Below are positions 53,987 to 64,000 of a DNA stretch of 64,000 nt, one piece after another. Source of the DNA: Orbilia blumenaviensis (taxonomy: Eukaryota; Ascomycota; Orbiliomycetes; Orbiliales; Orbiliaceae). Location of the stretch: assembly GCA_036872755.1 (NCBI GenBank), contig JAVHNS010000006.1:1488001-1552000 (forward strand). Reading direction: 5' to 3'. Below the pieces are notes generated by a model. The model made no database searches. It saw only the letters and a list, made by a program, of their open reading frames with translations, and was not told where the DNA came from. The position numbers and the translations under genes are program-made. The number at the start of each line of letters is the position of its first letter. The stretch's first letter is position 1.

Positions 53987-56900
53987 TTATTCGGGAGTAT
54001 TGTTAAAGGGGTTGCTATTCAGCAGGTCTTCCATGCTGAAATCTAATGGAACGTCCTGACTACTAGCGTCGACATCCATGAAATTCAACGACTCGAAGCT
54101 AAGCATATCGGCTCCTGAAAGTTCAGGGCTTTGCCAACCTGGATTGGCAGCAGAGATGAATGGGCCACCGAGTGGCATTGGGCTACTTCCTGAAGATGGA
54201 AGAGAGCTAGAACTTGCTGCAGACTGTCCTAGCGTCGAGTCCGTGTGGAGGAACGGTTCAGGGTGACCGACACTTCCAGAGTGAGATGACCGAGCATCAC
54301 GCCCCATGAGCGGTGAGCCTTGCGTTGATGCTGCAGGAGCAGTTACATGGGGCAAATTCCACTGTGCGGCATCCTGATCTTCTGAGGCATCGACCTGTAG
54401 GTTAAAAACGGCGAGTGTACTTCGAGGTAGTTGCACCGCCGTCACATATCCTTCCGATGGCTGGCTGGTGTGGGCTAATGGTGTTGTGGCCATTCGCAGG
54501 CTGCTTGAGCTAATCTCAGGTAAGCCTGCCGGTTGGCGCTGACGATCGGTGGCGGGCAGTGTCAGCCTTTCGATTTCTTGCGAACCGCCGTGCCGGTACC
54601 ACGCTGCAAAATAATCACCGTGGTATAGTATATCGACAACGGAATTATTCAGCGGGATCATTGTAGGAGCGATTGCCCGCAATTTCGCCTTATTGATACA
54701 TACTCCGGAAACACAATGGGGCCCTGCTGGATCCGCGGCTTGTTTGTTACCCATTCCATCGGTGCATGCCTCCCTAATATCAACGCAGAGCTTTCGAATT
54801 ATGACATAGATATCAGCAGCGGCCTTCATTCTATGCATATAATTTCGAAGTGACTGTAAACTTTCGCGATAGTATTTTCGCGCGTTAAAAAATAATGAAA
54901 TATTTGGATTGGCAATCAGCCGACCGTCCTCCATGATATATTCTTCGGGAAGGTATGTCAAAAGACGTCCAATTGTATCGCATGCGATTCCAATTGCAAA
55001 TGGCACGAAGGGGGAAACGAGTTGGATCTTCTTCCCCACTGGTTTCGCGACCTCATCATTATATTTTGATATAGTTCGCAATATGGCGAGAACTGAAAGA
55101 GCATGGTTGAAACACGGGAGATAGTGCTCTGTGAATGTTTCTTTCGTATCCTGATAACGGTGCAGCTGGTTCAAAGTGGTGTGGTAGATGATATGCATCA
55201 AGCAGATGGTCTCGATAGTCGAATGCTCCCCATCAAAATGGCCTTTGAAGTTATCAGCTGTAAACATATATTCTGTTGGAAGCCTTTCTTCCCACAGTTT
55301 CAACTCTTTAGCAAGTTGCTTGGTATCACAGGAATTGTGATCTGTAGGATAGACCTGGGGCAGGTGCGTGCAGGAGACTTTGAGGTAGTGAAGAAGTCTC
55401 GCTCGAATGTCGACTATTTTGACGAGATATCCCATGACACCAACATTATTAGCCCGGTCAAAGACGCCTTTTGAATCTCCTGTCCTCTCTCTCAGGTCGA
55501 ATTCGCCCTCAAGACATGGAAGCGGGATATCTGACACTGCCAGTCGTTGCTCAGGGGTCTGCTGTTCTGTCAGGTGTCGGGAACGCTGCCAGCAACACAA
55601 TATCATCAGCAAAATTACACACTTGCTGAACCGTATATAACTAAGGAATCCATGCTTACATCTTGTAAATATGCTGCCCAGAACGTCCTTTTACCAATTT
55701 CTACGGCAGGGTCCATTGTAGGCTGCCCTAATCGTTCTTTTTGCCGGAGTTTCTCGTTGACTTGCTCCCCGAGCCGTATCTGTTTTACCATTGATATAGC
55801 AATATCTGAATACCCGTTCGATTGGTCGATATCGCCGGTTGCAGAGTAATGGAAGGCAAGGAGGAGAAAGGCTTGAATGGTCGTTAGAGTAGGTGCGAAT
55901 CTTTCGCCCAGAGCAGCTTGCTTTGCTTGAGCCTCGAGAATACGGGGCGAATTAGTGGCACGTAGTTCATCAGATAAGCGACAACTGGCCGCGCAAATAC
56001 ATAAAAGGAGAATAGGGGACTGAGCCGTTATGTTCCGCAGAAAAGATGACGGCTGTAAAAATCCGTATCCTTGCCAGTGGAGATGGGTGAAAAAGAGCTC
56101 TACAAGATTTTTGGTTGTGCGTTCGTCTGGTAGTTGTATCCTGGTTTGCTTTGGAAAACTTGTTGGGTTAAGTTTAGAGAGAGGAGATACTATCCTCGGT
56201 TCCGAGGGGGCTGCAAAAAGTCGAGGATCGTAGACTCCTTCGTTTTCCAGGCTGTATCCTGATGTAAAAAGTGGTTGATAGGAAGAGGATATGGATTCTA
56301 GTGAGAGTTGACGGGATCTATCCGACATATTGCTAATCGGAGAGTCGGAGGGATGGGGATATGGAGCTTCTGAGTGCATCCCAGAGCCGGAGTAGATCGC
56401 ATGGGTAGCTGGCACTCCAGGTGGCAAGCTACCAATAGGGAGAGTAAGAAGCGATGGGTCCATGGCACCAAGCATCAAGCTATCCTCGTCAGCTAAGTCT
56501 CTAGATGAGGCTCTGGAAAAGCTGGTGGAGGAGTCGTCTCCATCATTTTGAGAAGGCCTTCTTCCAACGCTCCTTTTACGAGACTTTGATTTGTCTCTTT
56601 TGATTGCAGAACTTTGTCTTCTTGGTCTTTGTGCGAAATTAGCTTCGGCTTATGTTTGAGGCGGCACTTGCGGTGGAACAATCTTACCTTCCCTCAGTCC
56701 GGCAGGTATTCTTCAAAGCATCAGATTTCAGACAGTTGTGGCAAGGACCTCCATCTTTGTTGACAAGACATTTTATCTTCTTTCCTCTGCAGTTCGTACA
56801 AGCTATAGGCAACCTTTGCCTAGCCTTCCCAGCTTTCGTAAGACCCCATTCTGGGTTAACTTCTATCCCGTCGATTTCTTTGGGTAGCTCAGGTTGGTCC

Positions 56901-57451
56901 GACATTAGTGATTTGAACTCAAATGGGGCTCCGCGGCCAAGTGTAAAACCAGATGGTAATGATAATCTTCTGTAAGCTGCAAATGATCCAGAAATGTCGG
57001 TTTGAGGATCGCCGTTATATATTATTTGCTGGGCACTGTTGTTAATAGGTTGGCTTTTTATATGGGCGTCCAGTGCGAATACAGAATCGCAGAACCATGT
57101 GGATCTTTTGCATATATCCTCTTGCCTAGGCGTCTTATCAATTTCTAAAAAGTCGGGTGGTCTTTGCTCCCTCCCCCCTTTGCTAAAGCTGCCTATCGCA
57201 GCTAGAAGATGAGTCTCGTTCGGCTGTGCAGGATTCGTTGTGACGGCCTGTACAGCAACGGTATATTTTGAGTCTGATGATGTCTCCTTCTCCGCCTTAT
57301 CAAGCGAATTGTCGACCACCTGACGAGCATCTTTAAGCGACGCTTCGACGACGCCTGTTGTAGAGAACGGTAAGACTTGCGGGAAGACTACCATGGGCAT
57401 ATTTGCCTTTTCCATAACCGGCACCGGCGCCGTGCTGCTTGCCGTTCTCAT
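53987..57451 (-). CDS. Zn2Cys6 transcription factor with MHR domain, 3 exons
   Basis: Predicted 1109 residues from exons 56688-57451, 55660-56626 and 53987-55585 (introns 61 and 74 nt; phases 2 and 0). The first intron is recognised by GTAAGA, a GCTAAT branch site and CAAAG acceptor. The binuclear zinc cluster lies at about residue 215-250: CTNCRGKKIKC, then PCHNC and a last Cys, spacing C-x2-C-x6-C-x8-C-x2-C-x9-C. It is followed by a basic linker spanning the splice (RPRRQSSAIKRDKSKSRKR). Exon 2 contains the start of the fungal MHR domain (LVELFFTHLHWQGYGFL) and RTFWAAYLQD, completed across the splice as RSRHLTEQ; exon 3 has the helical rest and a Ser/Pro-rich acidic tail. Such proteins are fungal-specific nuclear regulators. 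The zinc cluster sits unusually far from the N-terminus. Target genes cannot be inferred here. Confidence 0.9.
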
Positions 57452-60400
57452 CGGAACTCCTTGTTTCCTTTTGGTACCTGGGTTTTATTTTTGGGGCTTT
57501 CTCAGCTCACCGCGGTACCGTCTGATGTTGAAGTGTTCTAAATTAACAAAAAGGAAAAGAGGCTGAGAAGGGAAGACGAATCCCCAGAGTTTTAAATCCG
57601 GATGTTATGACCCCTAGGACACTAAGTGGTCCCTATCCCATGTGTTACTAACTGCTGTGGCTCCTTTAGTGCTAAAACAAGAAAACTTGGTATATGCAAT
57701 GGTGCTTCCAACGGGAAGGGGCAAGGTATGGGAGTAAATGGCCGTGGCAGGGGCATGCTCTTACCTGTTCGCCTACGTCAAATCCCAAGGCTTGTGATTT
57801 GATAGACGACACCCCAGGTTGTACCTGGGAACTACCACTTTAATCGAAGTTTGCCCCGTGGCTGCCACTGGGCGATGAATGGGGGGCAGCGGGATGTCGG
57901 AGAGTCAGATACCTTGTGAAGTCAACATGCATGAGTCTATGGCGCCATGGGACAATTGGATGTAGTAAACCTTTGCTTTTTCAGATAACCGTCCTTTTTG
58001 AGGTATGCGGCTGTTAATGGTACCGGGGGTCCGGCAGTATGGCGAACTCGATTATCCACTGAAGAATTCAATATTTGAGTTGGGTAGTCTAAAAGTGACT
58101 AGACTCATAGTTTGAGGCTTGTCAGCAGCGAGTTTCGGTATATGGAATCTCGAAACGTGTCGATGGGACCAAGAGACCAACCAAGACTTACGAGATCAAC
58201 TATATTCTAACATTAGAAACGTAGAAGATTTCATTTTTCTAGAGGCGCTGCGACTCGTTGAGAATGATCGCCTGGCAGGGTGCTGTTGGAAGCTTATGAA
58301 ATATAACCACTTCCTTGTGGTTGCAGACAAGCTATTACAAAAGAAAATACTCTTGGGGAGCCACCGTTAATTACGTCCTTGGTTAGGCCGTAGAAATCTC
58401 CAGGGATATGTAGGAACCACTTCAGTGTCTAGAAAATAATATCAAATGACACTGTTCCCCATTCTAGGGTGTTAAGAGGAAGCCAAGCGGGCTGTGCAGA
58501 GGTATTAGAACAGCGGAAGAACAATAGGGCGACCGCAAATTGCTTGACAGACTTGTGAATTTAGGCCGTCGCCTCGAGAGAAGAGCTTGTTTTAACGTGC
58601 CTTGCCAGCCCTCCAGTTTTCAATTCAAGACTCGGATTATGGTTGGTTCATTGATACTGGAGCATGGCATTTGTAAAATATCGGAAGCAAATCAGGGAAC
58701 AAAACCCAAAATATCACTAAGACTAGATGTCAAAGCCCAATTCACTGGTTGCTTTCCCATAAGCTACATACATGGCAGCTACCTAGGTATTTACTTGGCC
58801 GGGAAATCCCTGATACATGAAACTTGCTTCTTCTTCCTCTTCCTCTGCCCAATCTGATTAGGATCTGGGTAGAATCCGGAGGGTACGTCAATTTGAACTC
58901 TACACGTCAGATGGGCTTGGGCATGTTTAATTCGAGCTCTAAAGGAGGCATGCACTACGGGCTGCACGGTACTATTAGAGTAAAGGATGTGCCGCCATGC
59001 TTATCGATTCTCTAGAGCATGTTGGGTGACTTGAAACCTGTACGTACCGGGCGGTACAGCTCGATCATTCCTTCTGGGCCATGGCCATGCGTTTGGTGCG
59101 CTAAGAAAAGAGGCTTTTAATCCCCTCAGAGCCCCAAAAATGACCCCTGTCCTCGTACGATTCTATAGTGTTGTAAGAAGGCGTCCGTTTGCCGGTAGCT
59201 TACTCACCCCACTCCGTGCAAGGCCGCCATGCTTATGGAAGAATCATTTTCGAAGCAATCCATCTACGGGATAGCGTGAGAGAATCTGCACGTTTAATCT
59301 TGGGCGGCATCAAATGTCGCTCTGAGATTAACCGAAAGAAGCTCCCCGGCCACCGTCTGCATTCATGCATCCCCACAGGTACAGGGGCGAGGTGGGATTC
59401 GAGAGTAAATTTTTTGCTTGTCCCACCCTATTTTTACTTTGAATTTGTGTTCTCGCGGCAGCACAATCTAAGATTCTGAATGTATCATGTAGATACACAC
59501 CTTAGACGGTTATATTTGTCTCTTACTAACTTCCGGCGTAAGCCGAGTAACAATGTTGGATAAAATGGATATTCACCCGCTGGGGTTTGCTGCAGGTACC
59601 CCATAGTTGTGCGAACAATTCTGGAAAACCCTAGTTTCGTCTTAAATCTGACTCTTTTCTCTCATCTATTTTCTTTTCTTTTGTTTTATTTCTTTCGCTT
59701 GTCACCTGTCTGACTTCGCGGGTCGGAATATGCGTGTGGCAATTGCACGACCGTTGAGAAACCGTTCTCGGCGATAGTAGGGAACAATTGCTTACCTATA
59801 CAGTCAGATTAATAATTCCCAAAGAAGATATTTGAAATACTTCGCCGTCTACTATCACGCATGTAGCTTCGTCACGTTTTGAGAAGTATAATGCCTAACA
59901 ATAGCCAGGTTAGTACGAGGGAGGGTTCTGAAGTTTCGTACTCCGCGTATACCGATATAGAATTGATTCTATAGATCCATACATCTCTATGAAAAGAGAC
60001 ATTCTTGTCGCCAATTTTCGGCTCACCTTGCCACTCGGACACTTTTTGGACCCTTTTTTCTATATTGATGCCTGCTGGTGCCACGGCCCCCACGGCCCAG
60101 ATATTTTCTCTTAGCCAGCGCCAGATCCTTGGATATTACTCTCTACCACGGGCATGGGACTCATGTATAACTGATGGTGGCCGTATTTGAGGCACTGACT
60201 ATGCAAATGTATGTAGATTGGATGCCACACATGCACACGTGTGATTCATACGCCTCAAACGATCGACCTGGAAGGCGAACTTTCTCACAGGGCTGCAGAG
60301 AACGATCACCGAACATTCCTCAAGACTTAACTCAGCCGATCACGGATTGTCCGAAAGGCCGCCGGTGGAAGTTTGATGACGAGGCCTCGTTCGCTCGATG

Positions 60401-63400
60401 ATTAACTTCCGTTAACCTCCGTTAGGTGCTGCCTTGACCATTTTCAGAATCTGAACTTTTAAATCACTGTGCCTGAAAAAACCAGGCGTTACTCAGAAAG
60501 ATTGATGCACGAGCATTGCAGCTGTGTGATGCAACAGCACACTCGCCGCAGCTAAACCAATAATCGTTAAATTTTGGCAGTTCCCAGCCGGAAAACCCCT
60601 TCTATTTCGCCGTCGGACATGTCGGAGCTAAGGCTAACCGAATGCAATGGCTAGGGTCCGAATGCCGATTCAATCGGAGATCTTGCACCAAGGTTCGGAT
60701 TTGTCTTCTAAGCTTCTTCGATGTCGGGCCTTTGTGGATCGTAAACCATCTGAAAATGTTCTGGACACGCTTGAGTCTGCCTTGGCCGCAAATGTTTGTC
60801 AGATATTCTCCAGCTCGACGTCTCAGAAAGATATTTTGGGTCGGAAAGCCTTATGTGTTCGTATCGACAGAGCCACTGGGGTGTTTGCCCACGGCTCACG
60901 ATCCTAGACCCTGTTCGAAGGCCGGCGGTATGTACTCCTTTGCTCGAATCACCATACAAAAAATACCTATTTAAAGCCGGAAAGTGGGGAACACATCACA
61001 TACGCAGCCTCAGACTTTCCCGTCGCCATGCACTAGACGTGGGTCTGACCGACACTGTGTTGCAATGGACGTCGGGTTCTATATATAAAAAGGTTCGGGG
61101 CCTGGAAAGGTATTAGATCGACAAATGTCGAAATTCCAACTTCGTACGAGGGCCACAACACAACATGCAACAGACAGAGCCACGATCCATTTATTGAAGC
61201 ATGAAAATAGCATCACCGGCTTCAGATTGATTGGGGTTATTGTATAAGGTGAAGGATTTTTTTCGGTGAGGAAAATACCTGCTGCACGTGCGAAGGTTTG
61301 GCCCTGTTCCTGAAATTACAGGCATATTATCTAAGAAACATGCCATGCTGCAAATTTGCAAAATTAGTCCAAGCTTCGGCAGTTGAGAGCCCACAACAAA
61401 TTATCCCCATTAATAAGCCGATGCCAAATCTGATATCAACCGCGAAAACCTATATTTTTGGATCTTAAGAGGATTTGGAAGCTGTCAGAATGATTGGTTG
61501 CATGGCCAGATAGATTATCTGCAGCGGTCTAGGGTCGATAACTAGCCGCTCAGGGTCATTCGGGGAGATTTCAGCTGCATGAGCATATGAGACCTGCGTG
61601 TTCTACCATTCTCACCCCCGCAATCAGATATTCTTCCGCCATTTTTGAGAATGAAGCTGAGGCTCATAATGAAACGTGAAATTTAAACTCGGTCGATCTA
61701 CTAAGCGAAGTGAGATGTTTTGGCATTCGGATCGCTTGCTTGCAGGAGACCGATCTCCGCACCAGCATCCACTCACACGGGCTACCGCGGATAGTGTAGA
61801 CACTTAACGATACCTTAAAGGCAGACTAGTGGCGGATCTGACTTTCTCCTTCCGTTTTGATGCTTTACAGCCTTGTGATCGCTGCCTTTCTTACAATTTA
61901 CATAAGATCATGACTTATTATGAGAACGCAATGCGAGCTATTTCCATAGCCTCTGAGGAATTGAGCCTCTATACGTCCCTGATTCGCGGGTATTCAAATT
62001 AAGGCAACAACAGGAACACCAATATCCTGCGAATAGGAAGCTTTTTTTATTTTATTTTTTTTTTTTTTTTTACCTGGGCTTGTACAAGAGCCTAAAAGAG
62101 TATATTTGTTGTAAATCTCTGTCAATTTGGATGAGCGTTAGATAATGCACGACGTTCTGATTTCAAAGACTCCTAGGATCTTCTTTAAGCCCTCAAGGAG
62201 GCTCTTATCACATCCAGTAGGATAAAAGAGCACATGATTCACACTTCTGAATCAAAAAAGCCTAGGGTATGAGCCGGGATAGGTACAACATAGTACAAAC
62301 TTATTAAACATTCGGACGTAACAATCCGTCAAGTTCTTACCGTTATTTTCCCTGACACCGCATCCCTCCGAATCTACCCAGGTATCCCTATTTCTCCCGG
62401 AAGTAGTGCTTTATTGGATTCAGCATAAATTTATGGTGTATGCATGGCGGGTTGGTTCGACATGGAATCCTTCCAACTGCCGGGGGGGACAATCGATGAA
62501 ACTTACCTTAACATATAGTCGCCCATACCTCATTCAAGCATATCCACCCGTTCCGCATGAGTGAAACCCTCTAGGCAGCTCCACTCCTTCCGTATTCCTT
62601 TCGATAGGATACAAACCAGCAAGGGGTAGGTATATGCAATCTGTATTCTGCTCGTGGAACTCGGTCGACCTGTCTTTTTCGTTTTGGGTGAGGTCACGCT
62701 TACATCACTTGCATTTTGAAATAATTATGCCAGCACATCAGAAGCGCCACTGTAAAGCTTAGTAACTCCACATTTGGAGCTTAATGTGTATCACTCAGAC
62801 ACTGGGATCGAAACTTAGGGAGACGAACTTGAATTCAGACCTTATCTTTACGAAGTTTGTCGATCTGAGGATATATGGTTGATTTCGAGGTTTCCCGTCG
62901 GGAATTTCCTAGTCGGGTCCAGGATTTAAGCACAAGTCCGGTTTACGCGGATGTGGGGTGCTTGGATACAGATTCTATGATATTTGAAGCGCTGTTTTAG
63001 TCCACACAGACTTCGGAAACGTGGTATTTTTGTTAGGCGCAACACACGAGATTGTTCGAAACCCATTCTCCACGTGCACGAGTTGACCAAGTTACTCTAT
63101 GAGCAGTCTAGACCATATCCCTGCTATTGCTTATTCGCATGTTTTACTACCACATCAAGTTGCTTTTCGCCATGTGAACTCGGTGTAGTCTGAATAGATG
63201 GAGGCTGAAAGGAAGTTAGGCCATGGTTATCACCACGTCATATAACGTTACGCTGCCCAGCAGGTGTCGTATTTTTCACACGGCAACTCTCAGGAGGCCC
63301 GTTTTTGTTCGTGCCGCTTTACGAGCTCGCAGCCCTTGGGTATGCAGCCCCCTGAGTTTTAACCTTGGCCCTGGGGCCGATCTTCTTGAGTAATTACGAA

Positions 63401-64000
63401 TTCCGGCCAACAACCGGGAATCTATAGATGCCTACCCGTTGTATGTATATACCGTATCTGTTAAGGCTGGTAGCGTGCTGTTATGGATTCCCCAGTGATT
63501 CGTTAGGACCGGCCTGGAGACGTTAGAATGATATCGACACTTCTGATCCGCGCCCAAGAGGCTGGTGCATTGGTATGTTACCCCTGGAATTCGCCAATCT
63601 TGTCGCGATACGGCCAGATCATGACATCAGATAATCCTATTATTTGGTTTCGATTTTAGCGCCTTATTTATGTAATCATAAAAACAAGCTGAAATTTTTT
63701 TGATGGCAAACAAACGCAGCTGACTAAGAGGGCCTTAGATATTTCCCCGAAGCTCTTACAATTGTATGTATAATTCTAGTCACGACATTCATCTCATCGA
63801 ATTGGGTCGATAGATCTATTGATCTGAAAGTTAGAGAGTATTATCTTTATGCGCTATCACAAATGATATGTAATCTTCTGTCGTCTAAATGATTGACGTT
63901 GAGAGGCGCAATCGTCGTTTGATCGCTCGCGCTTATCGCAATTGTTGATTACTGATACATTTAATTAATATGTATTTCGCGGTTCGCGAACACTTCGCTA
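57452..64000. other. 6.5-kb region without a supportable gene
   Basis: No frame here passes my criteria. The first few hundred bases are the upstream region of the Zn2Cys6 gene. 58119-58370 plus encodes a moderately protein-like 83-residue frame without ATG (NVEDFIFLEALRLVENDRLA) that could be a 3' exon or relic. Overlapping frames at 60642-61116 have no domain. T-rich tracts occur at 62042-62071. It may be gene-poor, a promoter or heterochromatic stretch, or the flank of a decayed element. Confidence 0.5.

Noticed and set aside
58119..58370. 83-codon frame with helical, protein-like composition
   Set aside because: No ATG and no upstream exon I could join; kept only as a hint in the gene-poor region.
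60642..61116. Several overlapping plus- and minus-strand frames of 83-110 codons
   Set aside because: Three frames overlap in the same interval with no recognisable motif in any; most likely a GC-richer patch with few stops.

Overview
The window is nuclear DNA of a filamentous ascomycete (Pezizomycotina). Genes are split by short introns (mostly 58-156 nt) with GTAAGT/GTATGT-type donors and CTAAC/CTAAT-like branch sites. It carries a Zn2Cys6 + MHR transcription factor, a DUF3433 membrane protein, an AA11-type chitin LPMO and the conserved eukaryotic genes RIB5, SEC11, RRP3 and YIH1. A small secreted protein with a CxC...LQP...YQxALN pattern resembles, from memory only, proteins common in Orbiliomycetes (nematode-trapping fungi); that placement is a weak inference. 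Several genes that look like separate reading frames become one when introns are resolved by phase and splice sites, and exon joins are given wherever phases closed.

Layout. 0-10 kb: riboflavin synthase (four exons, one of 12 nt), a membrane/disordered hypothetical protein, a secreted Cys-containing protein, and a 764-residue secreted, extremely acidic protein. 10-20 kb: SEC11, the DEAD-box helicase RRP3, and a 1630-residue multi-zinc-finger protein spread over three exons. 20-31 kb: an intergenic block with three T27-T31 tracts, an S41-family secreted peptidase-like protein, and a disordered poly-Gln/His coiled-coil protein. 31-42 kb: after a long intergenic stretch come a UPF0047/YjbQ-family gene, a protein that may contain a caspase-like fold without catalytic residues, a KPAE-repeat protein, and the Gcn2 regulator YIH1. 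45-57.5 kb: the AA11-like LPMO, a convergent CDC123/D123-family gene whose stop codon abuts a 41-nt homopolymer, a five-exon DUF3433 membrane protein, and a Zn2Cys6 regulator. 57.5-64 kb has no gene I can support.

The genes do not form an operon or an evident biosynthetic cluster. Housekeeping functions (riboflavin synthesis, ER signal peptide cleavage, 18S rRNA processing, translational stress control, eIF2-linked ATP-grasp family) are mixed with secreted or lineage-specific genes (LPMO, S41 peptidase, two secreted proteins of unknown function). I found no CRISPR array, no intact transposon and no tRNA gene that I could fold convincingly.
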